This document shows positions 31,489 through 39,969 of a stretch of 64,000 bases of DNA, in pieces (position 1 is the stretch's first letter; every line of letters starts with the position of its first letter). The notes below the pieces were generated by a model that had not been told where the DNA came from, ran no database searches, and saw nothing but the letters and a program-made list of their open reading frames with translations. This stretch comes from an uncultured Flavobacteriaceae bacterium (GTDB lineage: Bacteria > Bacteroidota > Bacteroidia > Flavobacteriales > Flavobacteriaceae). A program made the position numbers and the translations under genes. The stretch is from positions 62,001 to 126,000 of the forward strand of contig CANMFQ010000006.1 in assembly GCA_947497145.1 (NCBI GenBank). Direction: 5' to 3'.

Positions 31489-32052
31489 ATGACAGATTAC
31501 CTTATTGGTATCGGAAAAAGAATTAAAGAAATTCGAAAAGATACCCACAGAACTATTAGTGAAATTGCAAAAAAAGCCGAAGTCACAGGCGGATTGATTT
31601 CGAGAATTGAAAATGGTAGAACAATACCATCCTTACCTGTTTTATTAAAAATCATTGGCGCTCTTGATGTTGAGGTTATTGAGTTTTTTAAAGGTGTAAC
31701 TCATGCAAATGGAGCTAAATATATTGTTTCAAGAGCCTCCGATAATTCTAGTATTGAAAAAGAGGAGGCTGTTGGCTTTAATTATACCTATATTTTTGGA
31801 AAACAAATTTCTTCTTTAGGTTTTGAAACGGTACTTCTTGAGGTGCGCCCCAATTCTAAACGTGATACTGTAACTACCGATGCCTTTGAGTTTAAATACA
31901 TGCTTTCGGGTGAATGTTACTATAGTATTGACGGAGATGAAGTACTCCTCAAAGAAGGAGATTCTATTTTTTTTGATGGCCGCTTGCCCCATGTCCCCAT
32001 TAATAAAAGTACCGTTTCTGCCAAAATGCTAGTGGTATATTTTTTTATTTAA
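31489..32052 (+). CDS. XRE-family regulator with C-terminal cupin domain
   Basis: A 187-residue DNA-binding protein. Residues about 7-62 form a helix-turn-helix of the XRE type (RIKEIRKDTHRTISEIAKKA then VTGGLISRIENGRTIPSLP), and residues about 110-187 form a small cupin with FKYMLSGECYYSIDGDE and LKEGDSIFFDGRLPHVP. PuuR, the repressor of putrescine utilisation in E. coli, has the same plan and responds to the amine substrate. Here the gene lies between SusC (divergent) and the MFS/FAD/HAD operon (convergent), near a glutamylation operon of Puu type. I infer that it controls amine or phosphonate genes in this region. The ligand is unknown. Confidence 0.88.
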   Translation: MTDYLIGIGKRIKEIRKDTHRTISEIAKKAEVTGGLISRIENGRTIPSLPVLLKIIGALDVEVIEFFKGVTHANGAKYIVSRASDNSSIEKEEAVGFNYTYIFGKQISSLGFETVLLEVRPNSKRDTVTTDAFEFKYMLSGECYYSIDGDEVLLKEGDSIFFDGRLPHVPINKSTVSAKMLVVYFFI

Positions 32053-32072
32053 ACCTGTTTAATTTGGCTTAT

Positions 32073-32102
32073 ACTGCACTTTAGCATCAACTAAAGCGCA
32101 GT
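32073..32102. terminator. Hairpin between convergent genes
   Basis: ACTGCACTTTAG and CTAAAGCGCAGT pair over 11 of 12 positions around a 6-base loop, and the right arm contains the stop of the HAD gene. No clear T-run follows on either side. It may act as a weak two-way terminator. Confidence 0.4.
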
Positions 32103-32777
32103 GGTTATAAGTTCTTTTAACTCAACCAATGAATCTAACACATAAGATGGTTGGGCAGATTGCAACTGGTTTTTGGTATGCGCACCAGTAGTTACACCAA
32201 TAGTTAAACCACACTTGGCATTTTTTCCCTCTTCAATGTCAATTATAGAATCTCCTGCTTTGAGTACTTTTTGAACATCTGTAACATTTAAATTTTCCAT
32301 GGCTTTTAAAATCATGTCAGGATTTGGGCGTCCTAATTTTACATCATCAGCAGTAACTAAGGTGTCGTAATGCGTTCCTTGTTGCCATTGCATTTTGTTT
32401 AATAAATGCGTGGCAGTATAGGTGTTGTAGCCTGTATTTAAGGCGATTTTAATGTTGTTATTTTTTAAATGAACCAACAAATCTTCAATGCCATCAAAAG
32501 AAGTTACCTCCAATTTTTCATATGCAACCTCTAGTAAACGCTTAAAATCTTCAAAAATACTTTCTGAATTAATTGAAGTTGTATCGGTATCTACTTGGGC
32601 TAAAATATCTTTAATAGCCTGATGTTTTTCTTTTCCAGCACCGTGTTCTAAAACAAATTCTAGCGAAAGTTCAAATCCTTTGTTATTGATTGCCTTTTGT
32701 AAGGTTTTGTAAACTACATTGTCTTCATTTACGACGGTTCCCGCCATGTCAAAAACTACTAATTCTATGGTATGCAT
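32091..32777 (-). CDS. Phosphonatase-like HAD hydrolase
   Basis: A 228-residue HAD-superfamily enzyme with the nucleophile Asp10 in VVFDMAGTVV, the Thr/Ser motif in IALNTGYN, Lys at DVKLGRPNPDM and the acidic motif KAGDSIIDIEEGKNA. It resembles the PhnX-like family (TIGR03351, from memory), relatives of phosphonoacetaldehyde hydrolase. Lys49 in GAGKEKH sits in a position like the Schiff-base lysine of PhnX, which supports C-P bond cleavage, though this must be tested by alignment. It is the last gene of an operon after a TIGR03364-type FAD oxidoreductase and an MFS transporter. The same two enzymes are known to be neighbours in other genomes. Confidence 0.82.
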   Translation of the reverse strand: MHTIELVVFDMAGTVVNEDNVVYKTLQKAINNKGFELSLEFVLEHGAGKEKHQAIKDILAQVDTDTTSINSESIFEDFKRLLEVAYEKLEVTSFDGIEDLLVHLKNNNIKIALNTGYNTYTATHLLNKMQWQQGTHYDTLVTADDVKLGRPNPDMILKAMENLNVTDVQKVLKAGDSIIDIEEGKNAKCGLTIGVTTGAHTKNQLQSAQPSYVLDSLVELKELITTAL

Positions 32778-32788
32778 GTCTTTTTAAA

Positions 32789-33937
32789 TTATAAAATGGT
32801 ATTAATATTTTCTTTAGCGAAGCCTGCGCTTCCTGTCATTCCTTTACCTCCAATACCTGTAACTATGTGTATCTTATTTTCAATGGTATGCTGATAAATA
32901 TCTGATGTTTTACATTGACAGTAGCGTCCGTACCACCTGTTTTGTATATCGTATGTAGGCAAATCAAATATTTTTTTGGCTTCAGCAATAATGAAGTTAT
33001 CAATATCCATATTTAGCATATTATCTAACTCATTAACCACTTTCGCATCAGCATATTCATGCGAATCTCCTATAATTACCGAACCGTCTAGTGCTTGTTT
33101 AAACAAAATATGAATACCCCATTTTTTGACCAACGAGTTTTCATCTTCTTTTGCTTTAACAGCTGCATAAGAAGGACATTCAGCGAAAGCTTCATAACGA
33201 CGGATAGATTCACCCGTTAAAATGGAACTAGGCAAACGAAAATTAGGTTGTGGTTTGGTTTGCATCATTTGAAGTTTTGAAACCACTAAATCACTTTCTG
33301 CAAACAATGATGGGTATAGTGAACTAAAATCACTGCCATTACAAACAATTACTTTTTCCGAAGAAATTATAGTATTATCAGTAGTGTGCACATTTACCTG
33401 GTTAGCCGTTGTATCACAAGCTATCACTGTTTTATTATAGTAAATATCAATACCACTGGTTTTTAAATGCGCGTGTAATTTATGAATCATCAAACGCGGT
33501 TCAACCATAACCTCATCAGGAAAAAAAAGGGCTGCCTTTACATAGTCACTACGCAGTTTTGGATATCTTTCTAAACACTCTTTTTTGGTCAATAATTTTG
33601 ATGTATAGTCATTAGCTTTGTTTATAACACAAAGTTCTTCTAATAACTGTACCTCCTCCTCGTTTGAAGCAATATATATACTACCTTCATTACGAACACT
33701 GATATCAAACTTTTGCTGAATCTCTTTATATATACGTAGGCTTTCTCTACCGTATGTTTGCCATTTAGTATCCATTCCCGAAGGCACGACCTGTCCGAAA
33801 TTTTGAATAGTAGCCCCTTGTGGCTTATTATCTTTTTCAAGAATGGCTACTTTCAGTCCTTTTTTTAACGCATGGTAGGCGTGAAATGTGCCAAGAACAC
33901 CTCCGCCCACAACAATTACATCATATTTTGAGCTCAT
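32789..33937 (-). CDS. FAD-dependent amine oxidoreductase of the phosphonate-linked family
   Basis: A 382-residue DAO-type flavoprotein with the dinucleotide fold VIVVGGGVLGTFHAYHALKKG at the N-terminus and GIGGKGMTGSAGFA near the end. It looks like the TIGR03364 group, which is reported next to phosphonatase-like HAD enzymes. It would oxidise an aminophosphonate or N-alkylated amine so that the aldehyde can be processed by the HAD enzyme. Its ATG overlaps the stop of the MFS gene by four bases, and the HAD gene starts 11 bases after its stop. The family placement is from memory and gene order. The substrate is inferred. Confidence 0.82.
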   Translation of the reverse strand: MSSKYDVIVVGGGVLGTFHAYHALKKGLKVAILEKDNKPQGATIQNFGQVVPSGMDTKWQTYGRESLRIYKEIQQKFDISVRNEGSIYIASNEEEVQLLEELCVINKANDYTSKLLTKKECLERYPKLRSDYVKAALFFPDEVMVEPRLMIHKLHAHLKTSGIDIYYNKTVIACDTTANQVNVHTTDNTIISSEKVIVCNGSDFSSLYPSLFAESDLVVSKLQMMQTKPQPNFRLPSSILTGESIRRYEAFAECPSYAAVKAKEDENSLVKKWGIHILFKQALDGSVIIGDSHEYADAKVVNELDNMLNMDIDNFIIAEAKKIFDLPTYDIQNRWYGRYCQCKTSDIYQHTIENKIHIVTGIGGKGMTGSAGFAKENINTIL

Positions 33938-35214
33938 AGTTTAACAATTTTAGAATTTAGCAATTGTGCTCTTTTATATTTTCGTTTAAAATGTATGAGT
34001 GAAATTAAAGCGACACCTACTCCCAAAGCAGAAACAATGTACGTAGTACTAATAAAAAACTGCAACCAAGAGAGTGAACCTTGACCAAAATTCTTATAAA
34101 GCAATACGGCAATGCTTCCAAGGTATCCAAAGGCATCTGCAATGTACAATAGGAAACCTACATTGCCATTGATTCTAAAAGTAGCAATCATTCGGTCAAA
34201 AAACATCCCATTAAAAGGTACATAACAGATATAAAGCCCAAAGCCCGTAACGATCATCCAAAGTACAGGTGAAATAAGGGTTATTTGAAACAAAATGGTG
34301 CTTAAGCCAATAGTAAGCGCGCCAAACAACACCAAATAATGATAGTACATTAAAGCCTTATCATTTTTACTAACAAAATTCATTGCCCCCATAATCAAGA
34401 GTACTAAAATAGTAATGGGGATTTCTGATAAGGTATAAATTGATGCGTTATCTTGATAGCCAATAGCATCCCAAATTTCTCGTGAAAAATTATCTCTAAA
34501 ATCACGTAAAGCAGTAAGCGAAACATAAAAGACTACTAAAATGGTTAGGGGAAATAAAAAAGCTAGAAATACTCTTTTTCTATCTGCGCCTGTCATTGCT
34601 TTTCTTTCAGAACGCAGCGCAATATCTTCGGCTGTTGGAGGTTTCATGCGCTCTAATAAAACAGCAAATAAGACAAAAGGCAATAGAAATATTGCTCCTG
34701 TAACGGCTGGCATCCAAATTTCTGACACTTCCATTTGCTGCATAACTAGGATTCCTACAGATTTTACCGCTCCACTTGAAACAATAAAACTAGAACATAG
34801 TATTACGCCCAAAATTTCAGTAAACTTTCGCCCTTCCAAATATGAAAAAACTACGCCCCATATCATCCCAAGAGAAAGCCCATTGGTAAACATAAAGATA
34901 CCGTTGTAAGGCATGGGTAACCAACCAAATAAAATAAGACTCAACTCAGCCAACAAAATCATAGTAATTAGGTAGGTAAGGCGCTTTTTGGGTTTAAGCT
35001 CTGAAATAAGTTTTACCCCAATAAATTTTGACAGCGCATAGCCCATTACCTGGGCAATAATTAAAATGATTTTGTAATCAACCCCCCAAAACATATAGTT
35101 TTCAAAGGTGGCAGCAGTAAAGGGTTTGCGAAAAGCATACATACAAAAGTACGTACCAAAAGCTGCAAAAGCACCGTAAAAGAGAAGTCGAGTATCTTTT
35201 TGTTTAATTTTCAA
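33934..35214 (-). CDS. MFS-type transporter, DUF5690-like
   Basis: A 426-residue integral membrane protein with about 12 segments and an N-terminal FCMYAFRKPFTAATF motif resembling organophosphate/phosphonate antiporters of the MFS. From memory it matches the DUF5690 group found with TIGR03364 and TIGR03351 enzymes. It probably brings the aminophosphonate across the inner membrane. It is the first gene of the operon. Upstream, TATTTTTG on the minus strand (35223-35230) is a likely -7 box, and the imperfect inverted repeat TTTACTAATAGTAAA lies just before it, a possible operator. Confidence 0.8.
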   Translation of the reverse strand: MKIKQKDTRLLFYGAFAAFGTYFCMYAFRKPFTAATFENYMFWGVDYKIILIIAQVMGYALSKFIGVKLISELKPKKRLTYLITMILLAELSLILFGWLPMPYNGIFMFTNGLSLGMIWGVVFSYLEGRKFTEILGVILCSSFIVSSGAVKSVGILVMQQMEVSEIWMPAVTGAIFLLPFVLFAVLLERMKPPTAEDIALRSERKAMTGADRKRVFLAFLFPLTILVVFYVSLTALRDFRDNFSREIWDAIGYQDNASIYTLSEIPITILVLLIMGAMNFVSKNDKALMYYHYLVLFGALTIGLSTILFQITLISPVLWMIVTGFGLYICYVPFNGMFFDRMIATFRINGNVGFLLYIADAFGYLGSIAVLLYKNFGQGSLSWLQFFISTTYIVSALGVGVALISLIHFKRKYKRAQLLNSKIVKL

Positions 35215-35343
35215 AATAGCTACAAAAATAGTTTACTAATAGTAAATATGTTGCTGCAATAATACTTAATTTTTTACTATTTGTAATTTTTATAAAATTA
35301 AATAGAGATTATATTAGTGTGAATTTAAGGTTAAAGCCTCATT

Positions 35344-35826
35344 CTAAGACATTTTTTGTTGCACTAAAAACAAAGGCAGGCTGGTGGTATTAATAACCTC
35401 TTTCATTACAAAATAGCTTTCCATATGTTGAATATTCTTGATAGAAGCGAGCTTTTTTAAGTTAAACTCATGGTAATGGTCAATATCTCTGGTGTATACT
35501 TTTAACTGAAAATCAAAAGCCCCAGTAACGTGTAAACATTCTACCACTTCAGGTATCTTTTTTATTTCTTTCATGAATATGAGGGCACCTGCCTCTGAAT
35601 GTTTTTCAATACGTACCGATACCAAAACCATCAAATTCAATCCTAATTTTTTGCGGTTTAGTAAGAATACCTTTTTTTTAAGCAGTGACAACGCTTTTAG
35701 TTTTTTAATACGCTCGTATACTGGTGTTAAGCTCAGACCAGTTACCGCAGCTATTTTCTTATTGCTAGCCGTTGCATCTTCCTGTAAAAGGCTCAATATT
35801 TTCAAGTCTTTATCGTCAAGTTTCAT
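35344..35826 (-). CDS. Lrp/AsnC-family transcriptional regulator
   Basis: A 160-residue regulator with an N-terminal helix-turn-helix (KKIAAVTGLSLTPVYERIKKLK, about residues 20-45) and a C-terminal RAM ligand-sensing domain with the VLVSVRIEKH, VVECLHVTGAFDFQLKV and YFVMKEV strands. Such proteins sense amino acids and control transport or breakdown genes. It lies between the MFS/FAD/HAD operon and the ethanolamine-type operon, divergent from the latter. The inverted repeat just upstream is probably its own operator. Glycine or another amino acid could be the signal, since the neighbouring operon is predicted to make glycine. Confidence 0.9.
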   Translation of the reverse strand: MKLDDKDLKILSLLQEDATASNKKIAAVTGLSLTPVYERIKKLKALSLLKKKVFLLNRKKLGLNLMVLVSVRIEKHSEAGALIFMKEIKKIPEVVECLHVTGAFDFQLKVYTRDIDHYHEFNLKKLASIKNIQHMESYFVMKEVINTTSLPLFLVQQKMS

Positions 35827-35840
35827 TTTATGGTAATTTT

Positions 35841-35877
35841 ATTCTAAAAATAGATAGTTTAAATAAAATTTTAGAAT
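35841..35877. promoter_or_regulatory. Inverted repeat upstream of the Lrp-type gene
   Basis: ATTCTAAAA at 35841-35849 and TTTTAGAAT at 35869-35877 are exact inverted 9-mers with centres 28 bases apart, directly upstream of the regulator start. Lrp-type proteins often bind such symmetric AT-rich sites. The rest of the 300-base divergent region also holds the AGTAAAATTTACT palindrome near 35907 and the shared 15-mer. Confidence 0.5.
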
Positions 35878-35963
35878 TAATAACCTAACCAAATAAATTT
35901 ATAAAGTAAAATTTACTGATATTTTATATTTAATAGGTAATTGTATTTGATTAATTATTTTTT

Positions 35964-35978
35964 ACAGTAATTTTAGAT
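35964..35978. promoter_or_regulatory. Shared 15-bp motif, copy B
   Basis: ACAGTAATTTTAGAT, identical to the copy at 31321-31335, lies 149 bases before the transporter gene of the ethanolamine-type operon. GTAATTTT alone also occurs at 35283-35290 and 35833-35840, in the two other intergenic regions of this cluster. Confidence 0.45.
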
Positions 35979-36126
35979 AATACTTGTAACCCTTATGATG
36001 CATTAAAAATCGATCACGAAGTTCTCATGCATTATTTGGATTTAATTTTGTCCCATTGGTATTTGTTTAACCTACTCATATAACCATAAGCTACTTTTAC
36101 ATAAAGAAGGCACTAAATATAAAAAT

Positions 36127-37437
36127 ATGAGTGAAATTAAATTAAAAAAAGCGCTTAACCCACTAATGTTATGGGGCTTGGGCGTTGGCTATGTAATTTC
36201 AGGCATGTATTTTGGCTGGAATTTAGGGTTAGCAGAGGGTGGTACTTACGGTTTAGCAATTGCTACATTTTTTATAATTATCATGTACGTAACCTTTACC
36301 TTCAGCTATACAGAAATGGCATGCGCCATTCCTAAAGCTGGCGGTGCTTTTGAGTATGCCAATAGAGGCTTAGGGAAACACTTAGGGTTTATAGCGGGCA
36401 TTGCGCAGAATATAGAATTTGTATTTGCTCCGCCTGCCATTGCAGCAGCTATCGGCGCCTATTTGCATTTGATTTACCCCACAGTTGATTTAATGGTTTT
36501 TGCCATTGGCGCCTACCTTATTTTTACTACGGTTAATATTCTAGGTGTTAAAATTGCAGCTTCTTTTGAGTTAGTTATTACCGTTTTGGCCGTTATTGAA
36601 CTTTTAATTTTTGCTGGTGTGGCCTTACCTGAATTTGAAATGGCTAACCTTCAGGCGAATGCTATGCCACATGGTTTTTCGGGTGTTTTTGCTGCTATAC
36701 CCTTTGCTATTTGGTTCTTTTTAGCTATTGAAGGTGTTGCAAATGTTGCCGAAGAAGCTATTAATCCACAACGGAGTATTCTTATAGGTTTTGGCTCTGC
36801 CATTTTAACCTTGGTAATTTTATGCCTACTTACTTTTACCTCAGCAGTTGGGGTAGCTGGCTGGGAAGCTGTTGTATACCCCGAAGGCAGCACGGTAGCT
36901 TCAGACTCACCGCTACCGCTGGCATTGTCACACATCATTGATAGTAGTCATATTTTGTATAAGCTGTTGATTGGCATTGGTCTCCTTGGGCTTGTAGCTT
37001 CTTTTCATGGTATTATTTTAGCAGGTGGACGCGCTACTTTCGAATTCGGTCGCGTAGGATATGCACCAAAAATATTAGGAAAAGTTCACCCAAAATTTAG
37101 AACCCCAGCAAATGCGCTCGTTATAAATATGCTGGTAGGCATTATAGCCTTATGCTCTGGTAAAACTGGCGAAATTATTATTATCGCCTGTTTTGGAGCG
37201 CTTTGCTTATATATTGTTTCTATGGTATCGTTTTTTGCTCTTCGTAAAAAAGAACCCCATATGAAACGCCCTTTTAAGGTGCCAATGTTTCCGCTGTTTC
37301 CTGCTGTAGCTCTTATTATTGCTACCATAGCGCTTATTGCCATGGCCTGCTTCAATCCTATGATAGCACTTATTTTCTTAGGTATTGTTGGCCTATCTTA
37401 CCTCTATTTTTTACTATTCTTAAATAAAAAAATGTAA
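36127..37437 (+). CDS. eat: APC-family transporter, ethanolamine-permease-like
   Basis: A 436-residue inner-membrane permease with about 12 hydrophobic segments. The start MLWGLGVGYVISGMYFGWNLG and the EMACAIPKAGGAFEYANRGLGKHLGF, FAPPAIAAAIG and AIPFAIWFFLAIEGVANVAEEA pieces are characteristic of the ethanolamine permease group of the amino acid-polyamine-organocation family. It heads a five-gene operon; the glutamine-synthetase-like gene follows after five bases. A related amine such as putrescine or an amino acid remains possible, but the family match to ethanolamine carriers is the closest I recognise. Confidence 0.85.
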   Translation: MSEIKLKKALNPLMLWGLGVGYVISGMYFGWNLGLAEGGTYGLAIATFFIIIMYVTFTFSYTEMACAIPKAGGAFEYANRGLGKHLGFIAGIAQNIEFVFAPPAIAAAIGAYLHLIYPTVDLMVFAIGAYLIFTTVNILGVKIAASFELVITVLAVIELLIFAGVALPEFEMANLQANAMPHGFSGVFAAIPFAIWFFLAIEGVANVAEEAINPQRSILIGFGSAILTLVILCLLTFTSAVGVAGWEAVVYPEGSTVASDSPLPLALSHIIDSSHILYKLLIGIGLLGLVASFHGIILAGGRATFEFGRVGYAPKILGKVHPKFRTPANALVINMLVGIIALCSGKTGEIIIIACFGALCLYIVSMVSFFALRKKEPHMKRPFKVPMFPLFPAVALIIATIALIAMACFNPMIALIFLGIVGLSYLYFLLFLNKKM

Positions 37438-37442
37438 TCTGT

Positions 37443-38801
37443 ATGCAAAAGAAAGAAATCATTACAAAACTAAAAGAGAGTAAACATAGCAAAGTAAAAG
37501 TAGCTATTACTGATATTGACGGTGTGCTGCGCGGAAAGTTTATGCATCGTGACAAACTTATTTCAGCACTAGATAGTGGGTTCGGCTTTTGTGCAGTAGT
37601 TTTTGGGTGGGATATGGGTGACAATGCCTATGACAACACCAGTTTGGTAGGATGGCATACAGGGTATGGCGATTTTGATGCGGAATTAGACCCTAGCACC
37701 TTTAGAACCATTCCTTGGGAAGGAGACACGCCCTTCTTATTAGCTAATCTTACTAAGGCAAACACCACTGCTGAAACGGTATGCCCAAGAGGTCTATTAA
37801 AAAATGTTATCGCTGAGGCAAAAGAAATGGGGTTCGTGCCCATGTTTTCTCAAGAATTTGAGTGGTTCAATTTTAAGGAGACTTCAACTTCCCTAGCCGA
37901 TAAAAATTTTAATAAGCTTGAACCATTAACCCCTGGCATGTTTGGGTATTCAATTTTAAGAATGTCTGAAAACAGTGATTTTTTTCATGATTTATTTGAT
38001 TTGCTAGAAGGTTTCAATGTACCTCTTGAGGGGCTCCATACCGAAACCGGACCAGGTGTTACCGAGGCGGCCATTCAATACAGCGATATTCTAGAAGCTG
38101 CAGATAGAGCAGTATTATTTAAAACTGCAGCAAAAGAAATTGCTGCCAAACATGGTATCACGGCTAGTTTTATGGCGAAACAAACCAGCGAATTACCTGG
38201 TTGTAGTGGTCATATTCATCAAAGTCTTTGGGATTTAGAAAAGAAAACAAACCTATTCTTTAGCGGTGATGAGGCTCACAATATGAGTACTACTATGCAA
38301 AGTTTTTTAGCCGGTCAATTACATTGCCTACCTGAAATACTGCCCATGCTCGCACCGACAATAAATAGCTACAAACGCCTTGTTGAAGGGGCTTGGGCAC
38401 CAACCACCTTAACATGGGGGCTTGATAACAGAACCACTGCCCTAAGGGTATTGGCAGGTTCGCACAAGGCAACACGAATAGAACACCGAGTAGTAGGCGC
38501 TGATGTAAACCCGTACTTGGCAATGAGTGCTTGTTTAGCCAGTGGGCTTTACGGCATAAAGCATAAATTACAACTAAAAACTAAGCCAACAATAGGTAAC
38601 GGATATGAAGATGTAAGCAACGGCTTACTGCCCACCAATTTATTAGAAGCCTCTAATAAAATGAAAACCTCATCTACAGCCAAAGCACTTTTTGGAGACA
38701 CCTTTGTAAATCATTTTACAAGTTCAAGGGAATGGGAATGGAGAAGTTTTGCTGCGGCCGTAACAGATTGGGAAACCAAAAGATATTTTGAAATTATTTG
38801 A
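37443..38801 (+). CDS. Glutamine-synthetase-family ligase (gamma-glutamylamide synthetase)
   Basis: A 452-residue member of the glutamine synthetase superfamily. It lacks the standard GlnA length and adenylylation region and instead resembles PuuA/GlnA4-type enzymes that join glutamate to an amine using ATP. Visible motifs are TDIDGVLRGK near the N-terminus, FSQEFEWF and LHTETGPGVTEAAIQYSD (metal and glutamate site), GCSGHIHQSLW (ammonia-site region) and NRTTALRVL plus RIEHRVVGADVNPY. Given the ethanolamine-type permease upstream and the oxidation genes downstream, I infer that the product is gamma-glutamylethanolamide. The related Streptomyces GlnA4 is known to do this. An alternative amine is possible. 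Confidence 0.88.
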   Translation: MQKKEIITKLKESKHSKVKVAITDIDGVLRGKFMHRDKLISALDSGFGFCAVVFGWDMGDNAYDNTSLVGWHTGYGDFDAELDPSTFRTIPWEGDTPFLLANLTKANTTAETVCPRGLLKNVIAEAKEMGFVPMFSQEFEWFNFKETSTSLADKNFNKLEPLTPGMFGYSILRMSENSDFFHDLFDLLEGFNVPLEGLHTETGPGVTEAAIQYSDILEAADRAVLFKTAAKEIAAKHGITASFMAKQTSELPGCSGHIHQSLWDLEKKTNLFFSGDEAHNMSTTMQSFLAGQLHCLPEILPMLAPTINSYKRLVEGAWAPTTLTWGLDNRTTALRVLAGSHKATRIEHRVVGADVNPYLAMSACLASGLYGIKHKLQLKTKPTIGNGYEDVSNGLLPTNLLEASNKMKTSSTAKALFGDTFVNHFTSSREWEWRSFAAAVTDWETKRYFEII

Positions 38802-38808
38802 TAAAACA

Positions 38809-39960
38809 ATGATGGACTTGAACAAAATTTACAGTTTTAACTTCCCTACAGCCATACGTTTTGGAACCGGGGTAATTAATGAATTAGGAAATTATTTAAA
38901 AGATAATAACCTTAAAAGGCCCTTACTAGTAACAGATGCTAATGTAGCCAATCTTGATTTTTTTGTGGGAATAAAAAATACCTTAGAAAAAGATGGTTTC
39001 CATATAGAAATATTTAAGGAAATGCATAAAAACCCCGTTAAATCAGATGTTCTCAAGGGTGGAGAACATTACCATCAAACAGATAGGGATTGCGTAATAG
39101 GCATTGGTGGCGGTGTTGCAATTGATGTGGCACGAGCAATTGTTCTTAGAGTAAACCATACAAGAGACCTTTTTGATTATGATGATTTAATTGGAGGAGA
39201 TAAATATGTAACAGGTGATGTTCCCCATTTTATAGCTGTACCAACAACATCGGGCACGGGAAGTGAAGTAGGTAGAAGTGCTATTATTTCTGAGGACGAC
39301 ACTAAAAAAAAGCGCATACTTTTTAGCCCTAAATTGATGGCTAAGATTGTATTTGCAGACCCTATGCTTACAATGGAGCTTCCTTCCTTTATAACAGCAG
39401 CCACGGGCATGGATGCATTAACACATAATCTTGAGGCGTACTTAGCCAAAGGTTTTCACCCTATGTGTGACGGTATTGCCTTAGAAGGCATGGCATTAAT
39501 AGCGCAATCAATAGAAACAGCAACCCATTCTCCCGATTTAGAATCGAGAGCAAAAATGCTATTGGGTTCTTTAATGGGTGCGGTTGCTTTTCAAAAAGGA
39601 TTGGGCATTGTTCATAGCCTTGCGCACCCCTTGTCTAGCTTGTTAGACACACACCATGGCCTTGCCAACGCCATAAACCTGCCCTATGGCATGAAATTTA
39701 ATTACCAAGGCTTTGAAGACCGGTTTAATCGTATGGCACTTGCACTAGGCCTAGGAGTTAATTGTGGAGACAAAGTGGTTGACTATCTTTTTGAACTGAA
39801 TAAAAAATTAAAGCTTCCTACAACACTTTCAGAAATTGGCGTAACCTCCAAGCATATTGATACGCTTGCACTATTAGCAGAAGCCGATTTTTGCCACCCA
39901 TCAAATCCCAAACCTGTTAACAAGACTGATTTTAAAAAATTATACGAAGCAGCATTATAA
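38809..39960 (+). CDS. Iron-containing alcohol dehydrogenase
   Basis: A 383-residue group III alcohol dehydrogenase. The N-terminal Rossmann part has RFGTGVINELGNYL and the nucleotide loop GIGGGVAIDVARAI. The metal site includes TGMDALTHNLEAYL and GIVHSLAHPLSSLLDTHHGLANA with its histidines. I chose the ATG at 38809, just after the ligase stop, because a TTG in frame further upstream would overlap the ligase gene and is weak. Position in the operon suggests that it oxidises the hydroxyl of the glutamylated amine to an aldehyde. In an ordinary amine pathway no alcohol dehydrogenase is needed, so this gene is the clue for an amino-alcohol substrate. Confidence 0.9.
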   Translation: MMDLNKIYSFNFPTAIRFGTGVINELGNYLKDNNLKRPLLVTDANVANLDFFVGIKNTLEKDGFHIEIFKEMHKNPVKSDVLKGGEHYHQTDRDCVIGIGGGVAIDVARAIVLRVNHTRDLFDYDDLIGGDKYVTGDVPHFIAVPTTSGTGSEVGRSAIISEDDTKKKRILFSPKLMAKIVFADPMLTMELPSFITAATGMDALTHNLEAYLAKGFHPMCDGIALEGMALIAQSIETATHSPDLESRAKMLLGSLMGAVAFQKGLGIVHSLAHPLSSLLDTHHGLANAINLPYGMKFNYQGFEDRFNRMALALGLGVNCGDKVVDYLFELNKKLKLPTTLSEIGVTSKHIDTLALLAEADFCHPSNPKPVNKTDFKKLYEAAL

Positions 39961-39969
39961 ATTGAAGCT

